A stretch of 20,234 nucleotides of DNA. Origin: JANXYY01 sp035530875. Its GTDB lineage: Bacteria > Actinomycetota > Actinomycetes > Nanopelagicales > Nanopelagicaceae. Under the pieces are notes generated by a model that saw nothing but the letters and a program-made list of their open reading frames with translations, made no database searches and was not told the origin of the DNA. The stretch lies in contig DATKUB010000033.1 in the NCBI GenBank assembly GCA_035530875.1, forward strand, positions 1 to 20,234, written 5' to 3'. The position numbers and the translations under genes are program-made. Shown here piece after piece: positions 7,544-13,765 of the stretch (position 1 is the first letter of the stretch; each line of letters starts with the position of its first letter).

Positions 7544-7786
7544 CTACTGCCTACCGTATCTGAGCCAGACCAAGTAGAGCGAAGCGCCTGCCCCGAGAAT
7601 CAGGCCGACCAAGATGAAAACCTTGGTGCCGAGCCAGCGATCCAAGAGCCAGCCAGCCCCGCCCCAAAAAATCAGGCCCGAGAGCAGGTAACTCACGATG
7701 CTCCACGCGGCTCCATCACCCGGGTTCTTAGGTCCGGATTCGGGGGTACCTTGTTGGCTCATCGCGTCGCGAAGAATAGCCGACAT
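7544..7786 (-). CDS. AtpZ-like small membrane protein (F1Fo ATPase gene 1 family)
   Basis: The 80-residue protein has a polar Ser/Gly/Pro-rich N terminus (about 1-24) and two hydrophobic helices (about 27-47 and 54-73). The pattern GWLLDRWLGTKVFILVGLILGAGASLY, seen here around residue 44 onward, is typical of the AtpZ / putative FoF1-ATPase subunit family that sits beside atpI. Such proteins have been linked to magnesium or calcium uptake and to Fo assembly; the function is not settled. The ATG at 7786 is preceded by GAGGGGAGG running up to the codon, giving a GAGG at spacing five. An in-frame ATG at 7762 lacks any such site. The gene lies between atpI and atpB, 106 bases after atpI, behind a CRP-like palindrome. 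The family assignment is by pattern only. Confidence 0.75.
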   Translation of the reverse strand: MSAILRDAMSQQGTPESGPKNPGDGAAWSIVSYLLSGLIFWGGAGWLLDRWLGTKVFILVGLILGAGASLYLVWLRYGRQ

Positions 7787-7815
7787 CCTCCCCTCGAGGC
7801 GAACTCACAGCGAAC

Positions 7816-7837
7816 GTGTGTGCCAGATTTCACACAC
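7816..7837 (-). promoter_or_regulatory. CRP/GlxR-like palindromic operator upstream of atpZ-atpB
   Basis: The minus strand carries GTGTGTG, eight bases, CACACAC: a perfect seven-base inverted repeat. Within it, at the same centre, TGTGAAATCTGGCACA (7834-7819) matches the CRP/GlxR consensus TGTGA-N6-TCACA with one mismatch. It lies in the non-coding gap 7787-7892, about 33 bases before the atpZ-like ATG. As RNA it could also fold as a seven-pair stem. No convincing -35/-10 pair is seen next to it, so whether it activates or represses is open. Confidence 0.5.
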
Positions 7838-7892
7838 TCCTGCTATACGCGTCTATCGCAGGTAGCCGCAGGCCGTGGCGGCAAGACGGGGC

Positions 7893-8267
7893 TCAACCGC
7901 GGCGGATATAGGCCAAAACTTCGCCAGCCAGCCACGCCACGCTCACGACAAGGGTAGATACCGCAAAAGCGATCGGATCAAAGGCCTTGGTCCCGGCAGA
8001 ACTGACTAGGAACAGGAGCAGAACCAATAGCTTGGCAAAGTAGGAGGCGAAGGCAAGTGCCATGACATAGGCCGGATCCGCCCTTCGGGTGACCTTGGAC
8101 ACAATGAGGTGAATTGCAAAAAAGACGAGGGCGATCGATCCGCCGATAAGTGCCCCAATCGCCCCTTTCGTCCCTTTGACAGACCAGAAAATAACCACCA
8201 AACCCGAAATTGCGATGAGCGCGGGGAGTCGGGCACCTCGGAAAGCGGCGGCCTCGAAACTGGTCAC
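7893..8267 (-). CDS. atpI: AtpI-like ATP synthase assembly protein
   Basis: The 124-residue product (from GTG 8267) has four hydrophobic segments (about 14-31, 36-55, 68-92 and 100-119) and a KVTRR loop in the middle, the layout of the ATP synthase I chain family. It holds the same position as the small membrane protein gene between rfe and atpB in mycobacteria. AtpI proteins help assemble the c-ring, but are not part of the finished enzyme. The frame stays open to about 8351, but that start would overlap the preceding gene by 88 bases. GTG 8267 overlaps the upstream TGA as GTGA and starts just before the conserved hydrophobic part. No strong Shine-Dalgarno sequence is present, consistent with coupling. 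Confidence 0.8.
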   Translation of the reverse strand: MTSFEAAAFRGARLPALIAISGLVVIFWSVKGTKGAIGALIGGSIALVFFAIHLIVSKVTRRADPAYVMALAFASYFAKLLVLLLFLVSSAGTKAFDPIAFAVSTLVVSVAWLAGEVLAYIRRG

Positions 8268-9358
8268 CGGTGCAGGCGCGGTCTGGCAACCGCTTTCAAG
8301 GTCATGAGTGTGGCCAGGCCCAGCGCGCAGAACCCAGCGACCACAGCCCACCGGAGCGGCAGAAACGCCGAAGCAGAAAATGGAAAGGCAATTGCAGCCG
8401 CCCAGAGGTACAGAACGAAGACTGCCTGTTTCGTGGAATGACCAATTCCAAGCAGTCGGTGATGTAAATGCTCCCGGTCTGGAGCAAAGGGCGAGCGCCC
8501 TGCGCTGGTTCGCCTAATGATTGCAAGGCCCATATCAAGCAGCGGTATCGCCATAATCGCCACTGGCAGCAGTAGCGGGAGCAAGGCAGGAGCAAGTTTC
8601 TCAGCCGAGAGCCCATTCGCATCGAGGCCACCGGTTAGCGAGATCACTGCCGAGGCGAGCAGTAGACCAAGGAGCATGGCGCCAGAATCTCCCATGAAAA
8701 TTCGGGCCGGGCTAACGTTATGTGGCAGAAAACCGGCACACATCCCGACGAGGACCGCGGTGATCAAAGTGGCCGCGCTAGCCCTCGAAAAACCATGTAC
8801 GACGGCAAGCAGGTACGAATAGGCAAAGAATGAACTCGCCGAAATTGCGACGATGCCAGCAGCCAGTCCATCCAGACCATCCACGAAATTGACTGCGTTA
8901 ACTGCGATCAAAACAAATAGCACCGTGATGAAGGGACCAACAACTGGCGGCAGCGCCAGAACGCCATGGATCGGTAGCCAGAGCAACTGCATTCCCTGTG
9001 ACACCATGACGCCAGCGGCCAGCGACTGCCCGGCTAATTTGGTTAATGCATCCAACTGCCAGATGTCATCGGCAACTCCGAGCAGTGTGATCAAAATTGC
9101 TCCGCTGGCGATGGCAATTACATCATTACCGTTTTTGAAAGCGTGATGAAGCAGTGGCAGGTGATAGGCAACCAGCAGTGCGACCAGCATTCCCCCCAGC
9201 ATTGCAATCCCGCCCCACCGAGGTGTTGGTTTTAGATGAACGTCTCGCGCGCGAATCGACGCTACGGCACCGAATCGAATGGCAAGCACTCTCACCAACG
9301 GGGTCAACAAATAAGTCACGGCGCCCGCAACGACCGCAGTAAGAAGGTATTCGCGCAC
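8264..9358 (-). CDS. wecA: WecA/Rfe-type undecaprenyl (decaprenyl)-phosphate GlcNAc-1-phosphate transferase
   Basis: This polytopic membrane enzyme of the MraY/WecA family moves a sugar-1-phosphate from UDP-sugar to a polyprenyl phosphate on the inner face of the membrane, starting cell-envelope glycans. In actinobacteria with arabinogalactan the homologue makes the linker lipid. The 364 residues contain the metal-binding Asp pair GVADDIWQLD (Asp97-Asp98), NAVNFVDGLDGLAAG (154-168), FMGDSG (221-226) and the cytoplasmic HLHHR (297-301), all diagnostic. About ten hydrophobic helices are visible. HLHHR rather than the MraY HHH loop, and the gene context, favour WecA/Rfe over MraY; the exact sugar is inferred. 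The GTG start lies 12 bases after the glyA stop with a weak GAAGA upstream. The end overlaps atpI by four bases. Confidence 0.9.
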   Translation of the reverse strand: MREYLLTAVVAGAVTYLLTPLVRVLAIRFGAVASIRARDVHLKPTPRWGGIAMLGGMLVALLVAYHLPLLHHAFKNGNDVIAIASGAILITLLGVADDIWQLDALTKLAGQSLAAGVMVSQGMQLLWLPIHGVLALPPVVGPFITVLFVLIAVNAVNFVDGLDGLAAGIVAISASSFFAYSYLLAVVHGFSRASAATLITAVLVGMCAGFLPHNVSPARIFMGDSGAMLLGLLLASAVISLTGGLDANGLSAEKLAPALLPLLLPVAIMAIPLLDMGLAIIRRTSAGRSPFAPDREHLHHRLLGIGHSTKQAVFVLYLWAAAIAFPFSASAFLPLRWAVVAGFCALGLATLMTLKAVARPRLHR

Positions 9359-9370
9359 TATCTTCGATTC

Positions 9371-10636
9371 TTATACGGGGTAGACCGGATGGGCAGAAGT
9401 CAGTGAGTGAACTTCTTGCCTTATTGATTCGGCTTCGCGTCCGGTGTCGTCTCGAACTGCTCGACCGATTAGAGATGAAATTGTGACCATCTCATCAATG
9501 CCCATCCCCTGGGTTGTTACTGCAGGCGTACCGACTCGAATTCCAGAAGTTACTGCGGCAGTCTCTGGATCGAATGGAATCGAATTTTTGTTGAGAGTGA
9601 TTCCAGCAGCATCGCAACGTCTTTCGGCCTCGGCTCCACTCGTGCCGGTTCCACGAATATCCATGAGTACCAGGTGAGTATCGGTACCGCCAGAGACTGC
9701 TCTCATCCCTTCTTTCTCCAACCCAGCGGCTAGCGCTTGAGCGTTGGCAATCACGTTTCGCGCGTAACTTTGATAAGCCGGGGTTGAGGCTTCCTTTAAT
9801 GAAACCGCCTTAGCGGCGACGGCGTGCATGAGTGGTCCACCCTGCATGCCTGGAAAGACTGCCTTATCGATCGCCGCCGCATGTTCGGCCTTGCACACGA
9901 TCATGCCACCGCGAGGGCCGCGAAGGACTTTGTGCGTTGTGAACGAAACGACGTCTGCATATGGGACGGGCGATGGGATCGCCTTGCCCGCAACCAGACC
10001 AATGAAGTGCGCGGCATCAACCCACATAATGGCGCCTACCTCATCGCAAATCGCGCGGACTTTTTCAAAATCGATTAAGCGTGGATAAGCGGTTGCACCC
10101 GTACAGATCATTTTTGGCTTGTTCGCTATGGCCGTATCTCTAAGGAGGTCGTAGTCGATCAAATCGTCGGATTCACGTACGCCATAAGAAACGACATTGA
10201 ACCATTTGCCAGAAAAGTTCACCTTGGAACCATGAGTCAGGTGCCCGCCGTGTGGCAAGGACATCGCTAAAACCGTATCGCCAGGCTTTGCGAAGGCCGC
10301 ATACACCGCAATGTTGGCACTCGCGCCAGAGTGAGGCTGCAAGTTGGCGTGTTCGGCACCAAAGAGCGCCTTGGCTCTTTCGATGCCTAGATATTCGGCT
10401 TTGTCCACTTCAGCGCAGCCACCGTAATAGCGTCGACCCGGATATCCCTCTGCATATTTGTTAGACAGCGTCGATCCCAGAGCTGCCAGAACGGCAGGAG
10501 AAGTGAAGTTTTCACTTGCAATAAGTTGGAGTCCGGAGCGCTGACGATCCAACTCGGCCAGAATGACCCCGGCAATTTCCGGGTCTTCTGCTTGTAGTGC
10601 GCCGAAATCGGGACCCCAGAATGGAACGTTGGTCAT
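9371..10636 (-). CDS. glyA: Serine hydroxymethyltransferase
   Basis: GlyA is a cytoplasmic PLP enzyme that interconverts serine and glycine, loading one-carbon units onto tetrahydrofolate. The 421-residue protein has the substrate segment GLQLIASENFTSPAVL (35-50), NKYAEGYPGRRYYGG (59-73), PHSGASANIAVY (101-112), the PLP-ring Asp207 and His210 in WVDAAHFIG, and the Schiff-base Lys236 in SFTTHKVLRGPRGG. Length and residues are canonical. An AGGAG five bases before the ATG makes the start secure. A TTGACA 38 bases upstream may belong to its own promoter. In mycobacteria glyA is elsewhere, while in some other actinobacteria, Streptomyces among them, it lies near the sua5 and rfe homologues as here. 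Confidence 0.97.
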   Translation of the reverse strand: MTNVPFWGPDFGALQAEDPEIAGVILAELDRQRSGLQLIASENFTSPAVLAALGSTLSNKYAEGYPGRRYYGGCAEVDKAEYLGIERAKALFGAEHANLQPHSGASANIAVYAAFAKPGDTVLAMSLPHGGHLTHGSKVNFSGKWFNVVSYGVRESDDLIDYDLLRDTAIANKPKMICTGATAYPRLIDFEKVRAICDEVGAIMWVDAAHFIGLVAGKAIPSPVPYADVVSFTTHKVLRGPRGGMIVCKAEHAAAIDKAVFPGMQGGPLMHAVAAKAVSLKEASTPAYQSYARNVIANAQALAAGLEKEGMRAVSGGTDTHLVLMDIRGTGTSGAEAERRCDAAGITLNKNSIPFDPETAAVTSGIRVGTPAVTTQGMGIDEMVTISSLIGRAVRDDTGREAESIRQEVHSLTSAHPVYPV

Positions 10637-10651
10637 CTTCTCTCCTGATCA

Positions 10652-10679
10652 GCAGTAGATCGAGTGCGGCGGATGTCAA
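10652..10679 (-). promoter_or_regulatory. Possible promoter for glyA
   Basis: In the 56-base gap between the Sua5-family gene and glyA, the minus strand has a perfect TTGACA (10679-10674). Sixteen bases later comes TACTGC (10657-10652), a weak -10. Transcription from it would leave a leader of about 10-15 bases that still includes the Shine-Dalgarno sequence. Confidence 0.3.
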
Positions 10680-10692
10680 AGGTGCTAGTGGC

Positions 10693-11346
10693 TCAATCTA
10701 AGACCAAGTCGGGGGCAATCTGTCTCAGGCGATCCCGCGTGTATGCCCCTTCACGCAGAAGAAGTGGTTCATCCGAGGCCAAATCGATGATCGTTGAGGG
10801 GGGGCCGCTGACAAGAGAGCCCACGTCAAGTATTAGTTCTGCCGATTCGACGATAAGTTCGGCCAAAGCCCCAATATCAAGGGGAATCGGTGCACCTACC
10901 GGCGCGGCGGTGGTCACGGCCAGCGGTCCGCTTGCCCGGAGTATGTCGATAGCCAGCGGGTGCAATGGCATTCGCACCGCGACTTTGCCTAATGCCCCTC
11001 CATCTCCTAAATCCCAGGCAAGACCCAACGAAGTTGGCAGAACCAGGGTCAGCAGACCCGGCCAGAGCGCGGCAATCAACAGATCGCAAACGGGTGGAAT
11101 ATCCCTGGCGATTCCGTTCAAGGTTCGTGGCGAGCCGATCATAACTGGCAGTGCAGTTCCATTTTCCGCGCCACGGAGCGAGTTCAAGCCCAGAACGGCT
11201 TCAACATTAAAAGCGTCAACAGCAATCGCATATGAATGTTCAGTTGGAAATACGACTTGGCCACCGCGCTTGAGGATTCCGACCGCGCGAGTGACGATAT
11301 CTTCTCGATCATCAACCAGGTCTGGAACGCGGACGATATTGCTCAA
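10693..11346 (-). CDS. Sua5/YrdC/TsaC-family protein with altered signature residues
   Basis: By position (after prmC) and fold pattern this corresponds to the Sua5/TsaC gene that makes threonylcarbamoyl-AMP for tRNA t6A37. The scaffold is intact: GQVVFPTE, LWPGLLTLVLPTSLG, VAVRMPLHPLAIDILRASGPLAVTT and STIIDL. But residues invariant in the family are changed. PTDTVYG reads PTEHSYA (34-40), the Lys-Gly-Arg motif reads RGA (58-60), and SANxSG reads TAAPVG (146-151). The frame is full length without stops, so it is not an obvious pseudogene. TC-AMP synthase activity is doubtful. I choose TTG 11346 (217 residues): AAGG lies seven bases upstream and it overlaps the prmC stop as TTGA. ATG 11376 would overlap prmC by 34 bases without a ribosome site. 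Confidence 0.8.
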   Translation of the reverse strand: MSNIVRVPDLVDDREDIVTRAVGILKRGGQVVFPTEHSYAIAVDAFNVEAVLGLNSLRGAENGTALPVMIGSPRTLNGIARDIPPVCDLLIAALWPGLLTLVLPTSLGLAWDLGDGGALGKVAVRMPLHPLAIDILRASGPLAVTTAAPVGAPIPLDIGALAELIVESAELILDVGSLVSGPPSTIIDLASDEPLLLREGAYTRDRLRQIAPDLVLD

Positions 11347-12209
11347 CGACCCACCTTCCTTCGCCCCGAGGTCCATCTAGGGCGATCGTTCAAGTCGTGA
11401 TGAAGCGTAATCTGATGAAAATCTACCGCCATTAACTCTGCAATTTGTGGGGCATGTGTATCACTGTGTTCGCAGATGAGCCAACCGTCTTCACGGAGCA
11501 AGCGGGCGGCCGCCGCAATGAATTTGGCCGGCACCACGGTGCCATCTTCGTTACCTCCCCAGAGTGCCGCGGGCGGCTCGAAATTAGTAATCTCGGCAGG
11601 CAAAGCCAGAGCCGTTGGCACATATGGCGGATTCGCTACGACGATATCTACCACGCCATTCAAATCGGGCAGCGCCGACTCAACATCCGCATTGACTATC
11701 TCCACCGTGGGCGCCAGGGCAGACACATTTCGAGCCAACCAAACATAGGCGTCCTTTTCGAGTTCAACGGCGAATACTCTCGATCCAGGTGCTTCCAGTC
11801 CGATGCTTATCGCGATAGCTCCACTACCTGCACCAAGATCAACCACCGTGCAGCTGGCGGTCGAGCCTTCGGCTGAAATTTCACGGGCGAGTTCAATTGC
11901 TTGCTGCGCGACCGACTCCGTCTCTGGTCTCGGTATTAGAACTCCTGGTCCGACAAGTAGTGAGATCTGCCTAAAGGGGGCAGCGCCTAGGAGATATTGC
12001 AGGGGCACGCCCTTTGAGCGCGCCGCAACAAGTGAATCAAAAATCTCCACCTGTACCGATGAGAAATGGTCGTAAGTCCAAATGCCACCTCGCGAGGTAT
12101 CAAGCACATGCGCGGCGATCAATTCGGCGTCCACGCGGGGAGACTGAAGACCGGCGCTTGCCAGCAGATGCGCCGCATCCGCAAGGTGAACGCGAATGCT
12201 TGGACTCAT
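11343..12209 (-). CDS. prmC: Release factor glutamine methyltransferase (HemK/PrmC)
   Basis: PrmC methylates the glutamine of the GGQ motif in release factors, raising peptide-release efficiency; it uses S-adenosylmethionine in the cytoplasm. The 288-residue protein has a helical N-terminal substrate domain (1-85), VGPGVLIPRPETE (86-98), the AdoMet-binding DLGAGSGAIAIS (124-135) and the catalytic NPPYVP (193-198) that holds the target glutamine. Length is normal. It starts 15 bases after prfA, its substrate's gene, so the two are surely co-expressed. The stop overlaps the TTG start of the Sua5-family gene. Confidence 0.95.
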   Translation of the reverse strand: MSPSIRVHLADAAHLLASAGLQSPRVDAELIAAHVLDTSRGGIWTYDHFSSVQVEIFDSLVAARSKGVPLQYLLGAAPFRQISLLVGPGVLIPRPETESVAQQAIELAREISAEGSTASCTVVDLGAGSGAIAISIGLEAPGSRVFAVELEKDAYVWLARNVSALAPTVEIVNADVESALPDLNGVVDIVVANPPYVPTALALPAEITNFEPPAALWGGNEDGTVVPAKFIAAAARLLREDGWLICEHSDTHAPQIAELMAVDFHQITLHHDLNDRPRWTSGRRKVGR

Positions 12210-12224
12210 TGTTTGACTCTCAGC

Positions 12225-13313
12225 TTAACTTTCGTTCACTGCAGCCAATTTGGATGCAGTATCTGCATCAACCAACGCTTGGACAACAGGGTCAATCTCA
12301 CCGTCAAGCACAGCATTTAGGTTATATGCCTTGTAGTTGACCCGGTGATCACTAATGCGGTTCTCCGGATAGTTATAGGTGCGAATTCGTTCGCTTCGAT
12401 CAACCGTTCGTACTTGTGAGCGTCGCTCCGCCGAAGCCGCCGCATCCGCCGCCTCGTTGGCCGCGGCAAGTAGACGAGCACGCATAATTCTAAGAGCCGA
12501 CTCTTTATTCTGGAGTTGGCTCTTTTCGTTCTGACATGAAACGACGATGCCTGTTGGGATATGCGTCAGCCGAACCGCCGAGTCGGTGGTGTTGACGCTC
12601 TGGCCGCCAGGGCCACTGGAACGGTAAACATCGACCCGTAAATCATTCATATCCAACGAGACATCGACTTCTTCAGCTTCGGGAAGAACCAGCACACCTG
12701 CGGCCGAAGTATGGATTCTCCCTTGGGATTCGGTCTCTGGAACCCGCTGAACCCGGTGGACGCCGCCTTCGTACTTGAGTCTGGCGAATGGCGCCTGGCC
12801 AGCCTCGGGAACGCCTCGCGACTTCACGGCCACCGAAATATCTTTGTATCCACCCATGGTGCTATCTGTTGCTTCTAGCACTTCGGTTTTCCAGCCACGT
12901 CTTTCTGCATAACGCAAGTACATGCGTAGCAAATCACCAGCAAAAATTGCTGATTCGTCACCACCCTCGCCAGCTTTGATTTCCAGGATTACATCCCGGT
13001 CATCATTGGGATCGCGCGGCAACATCAAATGTTGCAGGTGCGCAGCGGCTTCATTGACTTTGACTTCAAGTTCAGGGATCTCGCTACTAAAGGCTTCGTC
13101 CTCGGCGGCTAACTCCCGCGCCGCTTGAAGATCTTCCAGCGCTGCATGCCAAGCCCGATATCCAGCCACAATTGGTCCTAATTGGGAATATCTACGACCC
13201 AGTTGACGAGATTTAACCGGATCGGAATGAATATCGGGTGTGGCCAACTCACCTTCGATCTGCGCGTACTCGTCGATCAGGGCCAGCGCCGCACCAAATT
13301 CTTCGCTGCTCAT
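12225..13313 (-). CDS. prfA: Peptide chain release factor 1
   Basis: RF1 recognises UAA and UAG in the ribosomal A site and triggers peptide release. The 362-residue product has the decoding tripeptide of the RF1 type, PET at 192-194 within HRVQRVPETESQGRIHTSA. The catalytic GGQ is at 236-238 in SSGPGGQSVNTTDSAVRLTH, and KAGEGGDESAIFAGDLLRMY is at 113-132. PxT rather than SPF identifies RF1, not RF2. The start at 13313 is fixed by AGGAGG four bases upstream; the frame is open further upstream, but into the terminator region. A strong intrinsic terminator ends only about 30 bases before the start, so transcription must come by read-through or from a promoter squeezed into the AT-rich gap. Confidence 0.97.
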   Translation of the reverse strand: MSSEEFGAALALIDEYAQIEGELATPDIHSDPVKSRQLGRRYSQLGPIVAGYRAWHAALEDLQAARELAAEDEAFSSEIPELEVKVNEAAAHLQHLMLPRDPNDDRDVILEIKAGEGGDESAIFAGDLLRMYLRYAERRGWKTEVLEATDSTMGGYKDISVAVKSRGVPEAGQAPFARLKYEGGVHRVQRVPETESQGRIHTSAAGVLVLPEAEEVDVSLDMNDLRVDVYRSSGPGGQSVNTTDSAVRLTHIPTGIVVSCQNEKSQLQNKESALRIMRARLLAAANEAADAAASAERRSQVRTVDRSERIRTYNYPENRISDHRVNYKAYNLNAVLDGEIDPVVQALVDADTASKLAAVNES

Positions 13314-13317
13314 CTGA

Positions 13318-13323
13318 CCTCCT
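13318..13323 (-). promoter_or_regulatory. Ribosome-binding site deciding the prfA start
   Basis: The minus strand reads AGGAGG, TCAG, ATG, a full Shine-Dalgarno match that selects the start giving MSSEEF. Confidence 0.85.
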
Positions 13324-13340
13324 AAAACAGAAATAAATTC

Positions 13341-13388
13341 AAATAAAAAACGCCGCGCCCTCCGCACGAATGCGGAAGGTCACGGCGT
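13341..13388 (-). terminator. Intrinsic terminator between rpmE and prfA
   Basis: After the rpmE stop the minus strand forms a long GC-rich hairpin. ACGCCG (13388-13383) pairs with CGGCGT, and CCTTCCGCA pairs with TGCGGAGGG around a TTCG loop, with a small internal loop between. TTTTTT ATTTG follows immediately. A UUCG-type tetraloop, strong stem and T-run make this a textbook Rho-independent terminator. It follows rpmE by eight bases. Confidence 0.85.
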
Positions 13389-13396
13389 CAAGATCG

Positions 13397-13603
13397 CTAC
13401 TTCTTGCCGAAGCGCTGTTCGAACTTGGCGACCCGGCCACCAGTGTCAAGGATCTTCTGCTTGCCGGTGTAGAACGGGTGACAGGCCGAGCAGACATCGG
13501 CATGGATCGATCCGCTTGCGGCGGTAGATCGAGTCGTAAAAGTCTCCCCGCAGTTGCAGGTCACCTTTGTGTCGACGTAATTCGGGTGGATCTCGGGCTT
13601 CAT
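13397..13603 (-). CDS. rpmE: 50S ribosomal protein L31 (zinc-binding form)
   Basis: L31 bridges the large subunit to the small subunit head. The 68-residue protein starts MKPEIHPNYV and keeps the zinc ligands Cys16, Cys18, Cys38 and Cys41 (CNC and CSAC), so it is the zinc-containing paralogue rather than the zinc-free form made under zinc starvation. The C-terminal HPFYTGKQKILDTGGRVAKF is conserved. The start is supported by AGGAG six bases upstream. The gene has a probable promoter and structured leader of its own in the 162-base gap after rho and a strong terminator behind it, so it can act as a separate transcription unit within the cluster. Confidence 0.97.
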   Translation of the reverse strand: MKPEIHPNYVDTKVTCNCGETFTTRSTAASGSIHADVCSACHPFYTGKQKILDTGGRVAKFEQRFGKK

Positions 13604-13638
13604 TAGCTTCTCCTGGTGGTTGGGAGCCGGGTCGCTTT

Positions 13639-13671
13639 GGACTTTGGGCCCGGGTAGGTCCGGGTGAGTCC
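13639..13671 (-). promoter_or_regulatory. Structured leader of rpmE, candidate ribosomal-protein autoregulatory element
   Basis: On the minus strand an outer stem GGACT/AGTCC (13671-13667 with 13643-13639) encloses an inner stem CCCGG/CCGGG with loop ACCTAC. It lies 35-70 bases before the rpmE ATG. A downstream CTCC nine bases before GGAG could also hide the ribosome-binding site. L31 leader motifs have been described in actinobacteria; membership in that class is inferred from position only. Confidence 0.4.
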
Positions 13672-13698
13672 GAGATTGCGTGAACCGGCAACCTCAAA

Positions 13699-13727
13699 AG
13701 TCTACCCCTCGGAAGGCAAACCATGAA
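13699..13727 (-). promoter_or_regulatory. Possible rpmE promoter
   Basis: The minus strand has TAGACT (13704-13699), a good actinobacterial -10. Seventeen bases upstream is TTCATG (13727-13722), a weak -35. A transcript would have a leader of roughly 90 bases containing the paired element at 13639-13671. Confidence 0.4.
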
Positions 13728-13765
13728 AATGAGGCAGGATCAATAAATTCGAGACTTAGCCGGAG

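Noticed and set aside
7838..7892. TATAGC and GATAGA upstream of the atpZ-like gene as a -10 element
   Set aside because: No acceptable -35 at 16-19 bases for either; too weak to list as a promoter.
7490..7957. + strand open frame (155 residues) crossing the atpZ-like gene and its flanking gaps
   Set aside because: Low-complexity composition, runs antisense to two membrane protein genes and has no family resemblance.
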